A stretch of 64,000 nucleotides of DNA, from positions 18,736 to 82,735 of the forward strand of contig JAKSZT010054566.1 of the NCBI GenBank assembly GCA_026826555.1. Reading direction: 5' to 3'. The stretch comes from Tolypeutes matacus (Eukaryota; Chordata; Mammalia; Cingulata; Chlamyphoridae). The notes under the pieces are model-generated. The model made no database searches and had not been told where the DNA came from. It worked only from the letters and a program-made list of their open reading frames with translations. A program made the translations under genes and the position numbers. Shown here piece after piece: positions 22,364 to 36,238 of this stretch; within the stretch, counting starts at the first letter, position 1, and every line of letters starts with the position of its first letter.

Positions 22364-25300
22364 AAGAAGAAGAAGATGATAAGCTGACTCTGGGTGGAGA
22401 GAAGAGGCAGTTTAGCTAGGGACCCTGGGACCTGAAGATGATATGGTAGTGAGTTTCCTGGTTTTCTTTTTGCTCTGTAATCTCAGATAGTAGATAGTGT
22501 AGATGCTGGCAACCCAGAAATACCCATGGGCACAGTAAAAAAAAAAACATTCCAGCATAAATCTGCTTTCTCTGGCCAAAGAACCAGAAAAGGGGCATCC
22601 TGGCAAGACAGAAAACTTTCAGGCAAAACCACTCTACTCTAGCCAAATACTACAGAAAAAAACCACAACCCCACATCTGCCAGCAAAAGCCAAATACGGA
22701 ACCTAAACTTCCATATTTTCCAGGCTGTAATGAGAAACCTATCCTCTCCATCTCCCTCCTGCTCTACCCCCCACCTCTGCTAGAGTGGTTCCAGAGAAGG
22801 CTGAATGTAGAACTGAGAACTTCATCCCCACCCTTTCTATGGTGTTAGTGGAGACCACATGGAAAGCCTGTACTTCTATCCCCACCCAGTGGTAAGCAAG
22901 CATTCCTCCTCCTACTCACTGGGATGCTGTCAGAAGAGGCCTAATAGAGAGTCAGGATTTTTACCACTTTTCAGTGGTAACAAGGCCACCCTTCACAGAG
23001 CCAGTGGAAGCTTCATGGGAAGCAGTAATGAAGTATCCCTCCCCTCCCAGCCAGAGGGTATCAGCAGATGCCTAGTGAGAAGCCTTAACTACCACCCCCA
23101 GCCAGCAGGAATGAGGCACGCCCCCTGCTAGATATCAGTGGAGGCCAAGTGGAGAATCTGGACTTCTAATCCCACTGGGCAGTAACAAGGTGGTGCACCT
23201 CCTTTCACTTCACTAGAGCGATGTTAGAGGAGTCCTGTCAAAACACAAGATTTAATTAAAATCCTGAGTCTTATAACATAATGTCCAAAATGTCCGTGTT
23301 TCAACTGAAAATCACTTATCATACTAAAAACAAAGAAGATCTCAAACTGAATGAGGAAAAATAATCCACAGATACCAACAACAAGATGACACATATATTA
23401 GAACTATCTGACCAGGATCTTAAAGCAACCATATTCAAAATGCTTCAACGAGCAGTTATGAACATGTTTAAAATAGGTGAAAAAAATAGAAAGTCTCAGC
23501 AAAGATATAGAAGCTATAAGCAAAAATCCAAGGGACCCATGCAAAGGAAAAGATAGCATTAGAAACCATCACTGAGGAGGATCAGACTTGGGAAATACCA
23601 GACAAATACTTTTTTAAAAATGGTCCTAAATATACTCAAAGATAAATATGCCCAAAGGAAAATATGTCCAAAGATTTAAAGGAAATCTGGAAAATGATAC
23701 TGAACACAAAGAAAATATCAATAGGGAGATGGAATTATGAAAAAGAGCTAAACAGAGTTGAAGACCACAGTAACAGAAATTTAAAATTTGCTAAAGGGGT
23801 TGAAGAGCAGATTGGAGCTGCTAGAAGAATGAATCAGTGAACTTGAAGATAAGATCATTGAAATCATCCAGTCTGAGGAGTAGAAAGAGGAAAGAATGAA
23901 GAAAAGTGAACAGTGCCTGAGGAACCTGTAAGACACCATCAAGCATCCCAATATATACATCATGGAAGTCCCAGAAGAAGAAAGGGGAAGAGAAAACATT
24001 CAAAGAAATAATGGCTGAAAACTCCCCAAATTTAACAAAAGATATGAATATACACACCCAAGACCCTTCACAAAAACCCCAAACAGCAGAAACCTAAATA
24101 GACCCATACCACAACATATTACAATCAAACTGTCAAATGCAAAAGATAAAGAGAAAATTCGGAGCGCTGCCAGAAAGAAGCAATGTGTCACGTACAAGGG
24201 AGTCTCAGTAAGATTAACTACCAATTTCTCATTGGAAACCATGGAAACAAGAAAGTGGTGGGATGATATATTTAAAGTGCTGAAAGCAAAAAACTGACAA
24301 CCAAGAAATCTATATCCAGCAAAAAGGTCTTTCAGAAATAAAGGAGAAATTAAGACATTCTCAAATAAACAAAAATTGAGGGAGTTTGTCACTGCTAGGC
24401 CAGCCCTACAGTAGATACTAAAAAGAGCTCTGTAGGTTGAAAGGAATGGACAATAGACAATAGATTGAAGCTGCATGAAGAAATAACCTTCAATAAGGTT
24501 AACAACATGGATAAATACAAATGCAAGTACTGCTGAATTTTTTGTTTGTAAATCAAGGATCTAAAAGGCAAATGTGTAAATGTAGTGAGAAATCAGTGGT
24601 TTTGGACTCATAATGTATAAACACATAGTTTGTGACAAGAACTACATAAAGGTGGGTGAACAGAGGGGCAGAGGAACATAGTTTGTGTATACTATTGAAG
24701 TTAAGTTTGTATCAAAACAAACAAAATTGTTATAGATTTAGGATGTTAAATTTAAGCTCCATGGTAACTACAGAGAAACTATCAGAGCATTTGCAAGCTC
24801 ATAGAGATAGAAAGTATACTATACGTTGCCAGGGGCAGGAGGCAGGGGGACTAGAGAGTTAATGCATAATGGGTATAGGGTTTTTGTTTGGGAAGATGGG
24901 AAATTTTGGGTAATGGAAGGTGGTGAGGACACCACAACATTGTGAATGGTATGCTTGGGAATGGTTGAGATGGGAAAGTTTATGTTATATATATGTCCCT
25001 GCAATTATTAAAAAAAAAAAAAAAAAAAAAGAACAACTAAAGAGACAATGACAATTAAGTGAAATATATTATCCTGGATGGGATGTGTAATAAGGGAGGG
25101 AAAAAGGCTCAAAAAGACATTATTGGAACTTATGAAAACTTTGAAATATAGACTATAAGCTTTATAGCAATGTCAGATTTCTTGAATTTGATAACTGCAC
25201 TTAAGCTGGTTACACAAGTGAATATCCTTGTTCTTAGGAAATGTACATGGCAGTATTAAGTGTTCAAGCAGAGTGATGTATAAAACCTGCCTTCAAGTGT

Positions 25301-27849
25301 TCAGAAAATGGGTTGATAAACAGGTAAATGGAAAGAATGATAAGGCAAATGAGGTAAAATGTTAATATTGGTGGATCTGAGTATCTGGGGGGCGAGGGTT
25401 TGTTGGATTTCTCTTTATTGGATTTGTATTATTTTTGTAGCCATCCTGTTTAAAAACAAAAAGTAAAACAAACAAACAAAAAACCCAAGGGAAATTTTAG
25501 AACTAAAAACTAAACTAAAATAAAAAATTTAATGGATGTTCTCAATAGCAGGATGGAAAGTACAGATGAAAGAATCAATGAACTAGGAAATATGAAACAA
25601 TAGAAATTACCCAATCTGAACAACAGAGAGAAAATTGACTGAAAAAAATGAACAGAGCCTCAGGGACATGTGTGATTGAACCAAAAGATCTAACATTTGT
25701 GTCACTGGAGTCTTAGAAGGAGAAGAGAAAGAGGGAGGGGCTAAAAAAGCATTCAAAGAAATAATGGTTGAAAAATTCCCTAATTTGTAAAACAACAACA
25801 TCAACAACAAAACATGTAAATCTACAGATTCAAGAAGCTGAGTGAACCCCAAACAGGATAAGCCCAAAGAAATCCATGTAATACACATCATAGTCAAACT
25901 TCTGAAAACCAAAACAAAGAATAAAATCTTGAAAGCAGCCAGCGAGAAACTATGCATTACTTACAGTGGATTCGTCATCAGGAACCATGGAGGCCATAGA
26001 GAAGTGCCACGTTTTTCAGGTGATAAAAGAAGAGAACTGTTGATCCAGAATCCTTTATCTTGTGAAAATATCCTTCAGAAATGAAGGGGAAGTTAAGGAC
26101 ATTCTCAGATGAAGGAAAACAAAGAGAAGTTATGGCCAGCAGAGACTAACCCTAAAAGAATGGCTAAAAGAAGTTCAGCTTTCTAAACAGAATAGAAATG
26201 ATAACAAAAGGAAACTTGAAACATCAGGAAAGAAGAAAGGACACAGAAAGAGCAAATATAGGGGTAAATACAATGGACTTCCCTTTTCCTCTTGAGCTTA
26301 CATTGTAACCCTGTCTGATGTGGTTCTCAACGCACATAGAGAAAATATTTAAGGCAATTATATTAGAAGCAGGGGAGGGTGAAAGGGTGTAAAGTGAATT
26401 GAGGTTTATATATACTTCACATGAATTGGTAAAACGTCAACACTGGATTTTGATAAGTCCATATAATGTAATATGTAGGTCAACCACTGAACAGCTATAA
26501 AGTGGTAAGGAAGCATTCCTCCTCCTCCTCACTGGGATGCTACTACTCCTACTCACTCAAAAACACTAGAGATAAATTAAAATGGAACTTTAATAAAATG
26601 TGCAAAAAAACACACAGTAAAGCAGGAAAAAGAAAAGAGAAACGAATACTAGAAAGGATGAAGAGAAAACAAAAAATAAAATGGCAGACTTAAGCCTTAA
26701 CATATAATAATTACATGGTCTAAATACACAAATTAAAAGACAGAGATTGGCAGAGTGGTTTAAAAATATGATCCAACTATGTGCTATCTGCAAGAAGATA
26801 ACTTCAATTATAATGGCATAGGTGGACTGCAAGTTAGAAAAATGGAAAAAGATTTACTATGCAAACACTAATCAAAAGAAAATAAGAGTGCCTCTATTAA
26901 GAACAGATAAAATAGACTGAAGAGCAAAAAAAAATTACCAGGGACAGAGAGGGACACTTTATAATTAGGAAAGGGTCATTCCACAAGAAGACATAGTAAT
27001 CCTAAATGTGTGTGTACCAGCAACAGACCTTCAAAATATGTAAAGCAAAAACAGGTAGAAATCAAAAGAGAAATAGGCAAATTTACATTATAGTTGGCGA
27101 TTTCAATATGAACTCTCTCTCAACAATTTATAGAACAACTAGCCATAAAATCAACAAGGTTCTAGAAGAACTCAACACCACCATCAGCCAACAGGATCTA
27201 ATCAACATTTATAGAGCACTGTGCCCAGCAACAGCAGAACACACATCCTTTACAAGCACCCATGGACCATATTCCAAGATAAACCATATCCTGGACCATA
27301 AAACAAGCTTTGGAAAACTAGAAAGAAGTGAAACCATACAGAGTATTTCTCTAATCACAATGGAATCAAACTGGAAATGAATAACAGAAAGATAACAGAA
27401 AAATCTCCAAACACTTAGAAACTAAACAATATACCTCTAAATAATCCCATGGTTCAAATAGGAAATCTCAAGGGAAATGAAAAAATATATTGAATTGAAT
27501 GAAAAATGAAAATACAACTTAGCAGATTTTGTGAAATGCAGCTCAAGTACAAGAAGGAAATTTATAGCACTAAACATTTACATTTGAAAAGAGGGAAAGT
27601 CTTAAATCAGTAGTCTAAGATCCCATCTCAGGAAACTAGAAAAAAAAAAGAGCAAAATAAATCTAAAGCAAGAAGAAGGAAGGGAATAATAAATATACGA
27701 GTAGAAATCAATGAAACTGAAAACAGGAAAATACTAGAGAATATAAAATATCTGGTCACTGAAAAGATCAATAAAATTGACAAACTTTGTCAGCAATATT
27801 GACACAAAAGGAGAGAAGACACACATTTCTAACATCAAGAATTAAACAG

Positions 27850-28987
27850 CTCCCTGGCACTGAGGGATTACTACCAAGCACCAATTAGCAATGCAACTGG
27901 AAAAAGACCTCAAATAAAAGGGGGAAAAGGTAAAGACAAATGAGTTTATATGGCTAAGAGACTTCAAAGTGAGTCGGGAGATCATCCCAGAAGTAATGCT
28001 CATGCACATCTCAGCAGGATCTCATAGACTGCCAAAGTGGATACTACCCCAAGTAGTGGGGCTCCTGAGGGCTCTGGAGACACCCAGGTCCTATGGTCAG
28101 GGAAGATAGCTCCAGAGTTTGGTGCCTTGCCAGTGGGCCCTACTTTGGAGTTTGTGCTCCTGAGTGACAGAGTTGGACTCAGTTATGACTTCCCTACACA
28201 TGGCTCTTCTGTCCCTTCTATTTGAACCTATAGTTGGTGCTGGAGTTGGTAAGTGTACCTCCAAGAGACTTAAATCTTTGGGCTGTCCATGTGCCAGCTG
28301 GGCTCTGAGCCTCTGTGGAGTTGCTACACCTACTCTCCGGTTCATTGGACTCACCCAGGACAACTAACAAGGAGATGAGGATGGACAACCACCATACCAA
28401 GGAAGCGAGAGAGCCTACAACTGCAAGCAAGAGAGTCCCATTCATCGGCTGTAGGGGATCAAAACCCCCTCTCAATTAGAGGTGGAGTGGACATCACCAT
28501 CCCAGAAATTTCAGGATTGGAGAATGAACTATGAACTAGAGTGGACTTACTGGTATTCTACTATAGACATATTGTGATTCTAGCAATGGAAGAAATTACA
28601 AAATTGATGTGGAGGCAGTGGCCACTGGAGACTCTGAGGGCAAGGAGAGGGAAAAACACCGGTAATACGGGAACATTTTCGGTACTTGCGAATTGTCCTG
28701 ACAGACATTGCAACGACAGATATAGGTCATTATATATCTTCCCATAACATACAGAATTGTGTGGGAGAGAGTGTAAACTACAATGTAAACTATAATCCAT
28801 GCTCAGTGGCAATGCCCCAAAACACATTTATCAATTGCAATGAATGTACCACACTAATGAAGGATGTTGTTTATGTGGGAAAATGTAGGAGGTATGGGGA
28901 GCAGGGCATATGGGAATCCCTACATTTTTTACGTAACATTTATGTAATTTAAGATTCTTTTAAAAAAATTAAAAAATATATATATGA
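27850..28987 (+). mobile_element. 1.14-kb retroposed insert of unrecognised family
   Basis: Bounded by an exact 13-bp duplication, AAGAATTAAACAG, at 27837-27849 and 28988-29000, which reconnects the host L1. The 3' end is A/T rich (attcttttaaaaaaattaaa). No open frame above 90 codons is convincing. A 5'-truncated L1 with a lineage-specific 3' UTR is the likeliest explanation; a distinct non-autonomous retroposon is possible. Confidence 0.7.
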
Positions 28988-29425
28988 AAGAATTAAACAG
29001 GAGTATAATTGAATATCCTACAGGCATCAAAAGAACAATAAAGTAATACTACAAACAACTCTACACAACTTAGATGAAGTAAACCAATTCCTCAAAAAGT
29101 ACAAAGTACTACAACTCATCCAATATTAACTAGATGATTTGAATAGTCCTATAGCTATTAAGGTCATTAAAAAACTCCCCCAAAAAGAAATCTCCAGGCC
29201 CATATGGTTTCACTGGAGAATTCTACTCAACATTTAAAGAAGAATAAACACATTCTACATAATCCCTTCCAGAAAATAGAAGAGGAAACACTTCAACTCA
29301 TTCTATGAAACCAGAATTTCCTTGATACCAGGAAAAAGAAAAGGAAAGAAAAGAAAATGAAAAGAAAACTACAGACCAATAACCCTATGAATATGACATA
29401 AAAATTCTTAACAAAATACTAGCGA

Positions 29426-29868
29426 GGGGGGCGGATGTGGCTCAAATGGTTGGGCGTCCGTCTGCCATATGGAGGGACCTGGGTTCGTTTCCCGGGACCT
29501 CCCGGTAAAATAAAAAATATATATATAGAAGGCGCATGGGCTGCCAGGCTCTGTGTGCCGGTGAGCTGCCAGGCCCCGGGAGCCGTGCAGCAAGATGATG
29601 ACGCAACAAGAGAGAGATGCAGGGGAGAGACAAGATGCTCTGAAAGCTCCGGCAGCCAGGAGCTGAGGTGGCGCAGGTGGCAGAACACCTCTCTCCTACA
29701 TCGGAGGTCCCCAGGATCGAATCCTGGTGAAGATTGGAGGAGGAGGATGGGAAGAGATAGCAGGAAACAGACACAGAGGATTGCCCAGTGAATGGACACA
29801 AAACAGCAAATGGGGAAAGGGGGGGTTAAAATGGATAAAGTAAATAAATAAATCTTTAAAATAAAAAA
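29426..29868 (+). mobile_element. Composite DAS SINE with two tRNA-like units, copy 1
   Basis: Flanked by the exact 13-bp duplication AAAATACTAGCGA (29413-29425 and 29869-29881). The head (about 29426-29510) has A-box TGGCTCAAATGG and a B-box-like GGGTTCGTTTCCC. A second tRNA-like unit begins near 29661, with A-box TGGCGCAGGTGG (29669-29680) and B-box GGATCGAATCC (29714-29724). It ends in (TAAA)n and poly(A). A copy in the other orientation lies at 53559-53986. Confidence 0.9.
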
Positions 29869-30612
29869 AAAATACTAGCGAATAGAATTTAGCAATATAT
29901 AAAAATAATTATACACCATAATCAGGTGGGGTTTATTTCAGGGATACAAAGCTGGTTCAATATTTGATAATCAATCAATGTGATCCACTATATTAACAGG
30001 ATAAAGAAGAAAATCACAAGATTATATCAATTGTTGCTGAAAAAGTCAACACTCATTCATGATAAAAATTCTCAGAAAACTAGGTATAGAGGAGAAATTT
30101 TCTCAACATGTTAACCTACAACTAATGTACGAAACTGTAGCTAACATACTTAATGTTGAAAGACTGAGTGCTTTCTCCCCTAAAATCAGGAAAAAGGCAA
30201 GGATAGCCACTCTCACCATTCTTACTCAACATAGTACTGGAAATTCTTCCCAGAGCAGTAAGGCAAGAAAAGGTATATGGATCTGAAAGGAAGAAATAAA
30301 ACTCTATTTGCCAATGACATGTTGGTATATGTAGAAAAATCACAAGAAATCTACAAAAAATTCTAAAACTAATAAATGAGTTCAGCAAGTTTGTAGAATA
30401 CAAGACCAACACACAAAACTCAGTCACATTTCTGTATACTATGAACACGTGGAAACCAAAATTTAAGATACAATTCCATTTACATTCACTCCAAAATAAA
30501 TAAATAAATAAATATTTAGGAGTAAATCTAAGAAAACATGTATAGGACTTGTATTTTGAAAACTGAAAACACTGAAGAAAGATTTTTCTGAAAAATCTAA
30601 ATTAATGGAGAG

Positions 30613-30706
30613 TAGAGCTGCTGCAGTTCAGGGGTTGAGTGCTTGCTTCACCTGCACAAGGTCCCAGGTTCAATCCCTAGTACCTCCTACAAAATAATAA
30701 CAGTAA
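30613..30706 (+). mobile_element. DAS-type SINE
   Basis: tRNA-like head ('gcagttcaggggttgagtgc', 'aaggtcccaggttcaatccc') with a short A-rich tail, inside L1 sequence. Confidence 0.75.
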
Positions 30707-31253
30707 AATTAAGTAATGGAGAAACATAGTGTGGTCATGAATTGGAAGAGTCAACATAGTAAGGATGTCAGTTCTCCCCAAACTGATATATGGGTTTAAT
30801 GCAATTCCTATCAATATCCAGCAAGATATTTTGTAGGTATAGACAAGATTATTCTAGAATTTATATGGAAAGGCAAAGGAACTAAAATAGAAAATATTTC
30901 TGAAGAAGAACAGAGGGGAAGAATTCACTCTACCCAATTTCAAGGTTTATTTTAATGTTACAATAATCAAGACTGTGAAGTATTGGTGGAGGGATAGACA
31001 CATAAATCAACTGAACAGAATAGAGACCCCAGAAATAGCCCTACTGGATTGGACAAAGGTGTAAAAGCAATTCAATAGAGGAAAGATAGTCTTTTCAACA
31101 AATGGTGGTGGGACAATTAATTAGATACCCATAGGCAAAAAGAAAAAAAAGAACCTAAACCTCAACTTCACACCTTACACTAAAATCAACTCAAAATCTT
31201 TGAGACCTAGGGCTTGGTGAAGAGTTCTTAGAAATGACACCAGTTCTTTCTAA

Positions 31254-31715
<462 letters not shown>

Positions 31716-32011
31716 ATCTCCAGTATATTCGTGTTAAAAAAAAACATTAAAAATTATTTGCTCCCCCCCAAAAAAAAAGAAAAGAAAAGAAAAGAAAGAA
31801 ATGATGCATTAGACTTCACCAAAATTAAACACTTTTGCGCTGCAGAAGACCCTGGTAAGAAAATGAAAAGACATGTTATAGAATAGGGGAAAACATTCAC
31901 AAACCACTTATCTGACAAAGGATTCATATCTAGAATGAATATATAAAGAACCTTCAAATTTCAACATTAAAAAAACCAAACAATCTAAAGAGTTCCTCAA
32001 AAAGTTAAACA

Positions 32012-32104
32012 AGGGGACGGATGTGGCTCAAATGGCTGGGCGTCTGTCTCCCACATGGAGGACCCGGGTTCGAACCCTGGGACCTCCCGGTAAAAAAAAA
32101 AAAA
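32012..32104 (+). mobile_element. DAS-type SINE
   Basis: tRNA-like head (ggacggatgtggctcaaatg, gggttcgaaccctgg) and a poly(A) tail, with the exact 13-bp duplication AAAAAGTTAAACA at 31999-32011 and 32105-32117. Young copy. Confidence 0.9.
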
Positions 32105-34164
32105 AAAAAGTTAAACATAAAGTTACCATATGACCCAGCAATTCCAGTTGTAGGTATATACACAAGAGAAATGAAAAAAAAAGTCCAGCCAAAATCTTGA
32201 ACGCAAATGTTTATAGCAGTATTATTCATAATAGCCAAAGAGTGGAAACAAGCCAAATGTCCATCAAATGATGAATGGATAAGTAATGTATATCCATACA
32301 AATGTTAGTCTGGAGTTTAATGGGATGAAGTACTGATATGTGCTACAACATGCACGAACCTCAAAAGCATTATACTAAATGAAAGAAGCCAGTCACAAAA
32401 GGCCACATATTATATATTCCATTCATATGAAAGGTCCCAAAAAGGCAAATTTTATAGGGATATAAAGTAGATTAGAGAAAAATAAACTAAAAAGTAAAAC
32501 AAAAAAGGAAAACAAAAAAAAATTTTTTTAAATAATAAAATAGATTAGATGTTGCATAGAGCTGGGAGCTGGAAGCTGAGGGGAAATGGGGTGTGACTGC
32601 TAACAGGGTGAAAAAAATCATTCTGAAATTGTGATGATGATTGCACAAGTCTCTTAATACAATAAAAACCACTGTATGGCATGTGAGTTATGTCAGCAAA
32701 GCTGTTATATATATTATAAAAACCAATCAAATTAGAAAATGAGCAAAAGACATGAAGAGACCTTTCACGAAGAGGATATACAGATGGCAAATAAGCACTT
32801 GGGAAGATGTTCAACATCACTAACCATTAGAGAAATGCAAATTAAGACCATGACGAGATAACACTACACATCCAATAGAAGAGCAAAATTAAAAATAGGA
32901 CAATACCAAATGTTGATGAGGATGCAGAGGAACTGGTGGGAATGGAAAATGGTACATCCACTCTGGAAAACTGTTTGGTAGTTTCTTAAAAAACCTAACA
33001 CACACTTACCGTAACAGCTGAGCAATCACACTCCTGGGCATTTATCCCCAAGAAATGAAAACTTACATCCACACCAAAATCTGTAAAAGGTTGTTCCTAG
33101 CAGCGTTATCCGTAATAGCCAAAATCTGGAAACATCCTAGATGTCCCTCAGTAGGTGCATGGCTAAACACCCACTGAGCCCTCCTTACCATGGAATGCTA
33201 TGCTACATACCAATAAAAAGGAATGAAGTATTGATCCATGGAATAATTTGGATGAACCCAGAGGGCATTAGACTGACTGAAAAAAAAATCTCATCTCAAA
33301 GGGTCACATCCTTTATGCTTCCATTTATGAAGCATTTTCGAAATGACAAAATTATAGAGATGGAGAACAGATTACTGGTTGCCAGGGGTGAGGAATGATG
33401 GGGGAGAGGGGGTATATGTTACTAAAAAGGGGCTGGCAGCGGGGAGACCTGTGCAGTATTGGAATAATTCTGTATCTTGATTGTAGTGGGGGTTACGGAG
33501 TCTGCAGAGGTGACAAAGTGCCTTAGAATGGTACACACACGGTACCGATGTCAAATTCCTGGCTTTGATGTTGTATAAAATTATGTAAGAAGTAACCTTT
33601 GGGGGAAACGAGGTGAAAGGCACATGGGACCCCTCTGTTTGATCTTTGCAGCTTCCTGTGAATCTGTAATTATTTCAAAACTAAGAGGTTGTCTTTTGTT
33701 TGTTTGTTTGTTTTAAGCAGCGATCGCAGTGGGGGGCTCGAGGTCAGGGGAGAGCATCGTGAAGGTCTCCCAGGCGGGGGACCCACCAGGCTCTTTGATC
33801 CCTGCCCGTAGTCTACAAGGAGCATCTGAGGTTTGTGCTCACAGTCTCATAGCAGGAGGAAATTGGGCAATAGGTTCCTGGACGTGTCGTAATTTCTGGA
33901 GGCACATGGCTGCGAGGAGAAGGCAGGGCCAGGGGAGCAGGACCCCCGAGAACAGATGCTTTGGTGCCTTCGTTTTTCATCCCATCTTTCCCTTTGAAGA
34001 GGTAAGTGGTCTCCGTTTCGGGGGACTTGATTGGGAGGCAAGCATGAGCCAGCATGAGCCCTGGGCGGCCGCCCAGCCTGACTGGGTGCCCCTGTGAGCC
34101 CCCTCCTCAGGGCTGAGACGGGGGTCATGATAGCGCCTGCCTCCTAGGCTTACTGAGTCACAGC

Positions 34165-34290
34165 ACTCAGCGGCACACGAGCCTGGTTCCAGACTCGGTT
34201 CTGCCATTTGTCAGCTGTGGGACCTTAGGCAGGTGAGAGCCCCTCAGTCTGCCCACTTCTGGGCGGTGGTGCCACCGGAAGCACCAACTC
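34165..34290 (+). repeat. MIR fragment
   Basis: 'gttctgccatttgtcagctg' followed by 'tgggaccttaggcaggtgag' is MIR core wording. Confidence 0.6.
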
Positions 34291-35249
34291 CCGGGCGTGC
34301 TGTGAGAAATCATGAGCACACAAAGCACTTTGCGTGGCAGCAGTCATGATGCGAGCTGACATTGTCACCCCCTCTGCTGACCAACTCTGCCTGGTGACAT
34401 CGGTTGCCACACCTCTGGCCACTCAGCCCGAGCCTGAGCTTGACAGAGAGGCCCTCTGAGACCAACGTGTTGTTCCCCTCCCACTCCCCAGGGAAGATGT
34501 TACAGGCAGCCCAGGCTCCGGGGGTGGGAAGGGGGTTTCTGCTTGGCTGCTGCCCTGCCTGGGAGGCGAGCAGGCCCGAGCTGAGAGTGCGGGTGGGGAA
34601 GGAAGGAGGCGTGGCTACTCCTGAGCAGCCACGTCCACTCCGTCCTGCTGTGAGGGCCTAGCCCTGCCCGCATCTAACTGGGGAGGAGGCTTGGGAGTAG
34701 CTAACGCCAGCCTGGATCCCTTTCATCAGTGAAGATAATGGAGCTGCCTGCCCCAGGCACGGTCCTCGGAACAGGGTGGGGGGCAGGCCAGGGAGGGCTC
34801 GTCTCAGCCAGGAGGGATGTGGGAGGTTGGCAGGAGCGGAGGGACAAAGAGGTCCCTGTCACAACCCTGGCCTGTGCCTGGCTGCCCTGCCTCCTGCGTG
34901 GGGTGGCCCCGTCTGTGCCTCCCCAAGGTCTGAGACCGTGACACCTGCTCATCCCTGTTCCAGCCTGGTCAGGCCTTGTCTGTGCACCTGACCACGTCTC
35001 GAGGCGGCCAGCGTGAGTCACTGGGTCATGGGTTCTGACTCTTCCTCAGCTTGGCAGACCCCGGGGCCATGAGCCTCTCCTGTCCCTGTGAGCCCTTCCC
35101 CAGGAGCGAACATGGCCAAGTAAAACACTTGTGTTCTCCCCCAACACAATCTTCACCATCTTAGGAAGTGGCCGGAGCCCCTCCGACTCCCCTCTTTCCC
35201 TCACCTCCAGGGTGAGTAAATCACACCAGCTCATCTCTCTCTACTTCCT

Positions 35250-35790
35250 CTCTCTTGGACACCTGCCACGGCCTCCAAAGCCCTGGCCCTGCTTCTGTTG
35301 ATCACCTATGCCCCTTGCCCATACAGCTGCCTTTTAAACCCCAGGCCCCCCCACAATACGCCTCTATGTACAGTCGTGCAGTGGCTCCCCATTTCCCTCT
35401 GAGTAAAAGCCCAGGTCCAGCCCAAGGTCCTCAGGGCCCTTTAAGCTCAGACTTTCCTGGGCCTCCACCCCTGCTCCATCACGCATGCTGGTCTCCCTCT
35501 CAGCACGCCCGCCTGGGGCCTTTGCACTCCTTCCAGAATCCACTTCCATTCTCTACTCAGGGGAGCTCCCTTTCAAAACAGCAGCCTTGGCCCGTACGCT
35601 CTGGGCCTCTCTTCTGTTAGTTCTGGTTTCCCTCTTGGCCTGCTGGCTGTCTAATCTTGGTAGTCTCATCATTGCTGTCACATCCACGGCATGTCAGCCC
35701 CAGGAGGGCAGCGTGTCTGCTCGGTCCCTGCTGGGTCCCAGAGCCCAGCACAGGCCGGCACACAGTAGGAGCTCAGTCAGCCTGTGTGGA
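35250..35790 (+). repeat. L2 3' end
   Basis: A long run of L2-type wording ('gcctttgcactccttccaga', 'caggagggcagcgtgtctgc', 'cacacagtaggagctcagtc'). Confidence 0.6.
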
Positions 35791-36213
35791 TGGGACAGAC
35801 AATTTTGGTGGGGTCCGGGTGTTGGGTGGAAAAATCAAGGAGGGTGATCCCTGAGTTCATCTCCTGTTTGTGTCATGGAACGTCCCTCTTCAAAGATGGT
35901 CTGGGAGTCAGATGACTTTGTTGTTTCTCAAATTTTAGGTGTTCGCTATGACCTTCTGGACTTTCTCCCAGTCTGTGAGTCACCTGCCACATTTTTTATT
36001 TAATGTATTTCTTTAATTCATTCAATTGATTGTTTTTTCTTTTCTTTCTTTCTTTCTTTTTTTTTTTTTTTAACTTAGCCTCATCCTAAGTTTTTATCGC
36101 CCCCCAGAAGAAATCAAATTGAAAATGAAGTTTAAAAAAATCACCAGTTTGATAGGCTGGTTTCCTTTTGCTAAAATGAAACATAAAAATGAAGGTAAAA
36201 GGAAGTCTTTCCA

Positions 36214-36238
36214 CCCCCCCCCCCCCCCCCCCCCCCCC
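36214..36238 (+). repeat. Homopolymer of 25 C
   Basis: Twenty-five consecutive C residues, shortly after a T-rich (TTTC)n stretch (36037-36072). The minus strand is a G25 run, able to fold into G-quadruplexes. The true length is uncertain in any assembly. Confidence 0.9.

Larger units (their letters stand above)
22026..25460 (+). mobile_element. HAL1-like LINE (5' UTR, ORF1 remnant, 3' UTR)
   Basis: Begins with L1-type leader wording (aagatggagtagac, aaacccctggacattatatt). An ORF1-like region follows (about 23380-24340, with 'acttgaagataagatcattg' and 'agtctcagtaagattaacta'), then 3' UTR-like sequence and an A-rich stretch at 25008-25030. No ORF2 lies between ORF1 and the 3' part, which is the layout of HAL1 ('half-L1') elements. 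All frames are broken. DAS SINEs sit at 22136-22363. Confidence 0.6.

Noticed and set aside
29419..29799. Open frames of 118-126 codons, with related frames of up to 158 codons at 53531-54007
   Set aside because: They recur because both intervals are copies of the same composite SINE; frames cross the tRNA-like units and tails and have no protein family.
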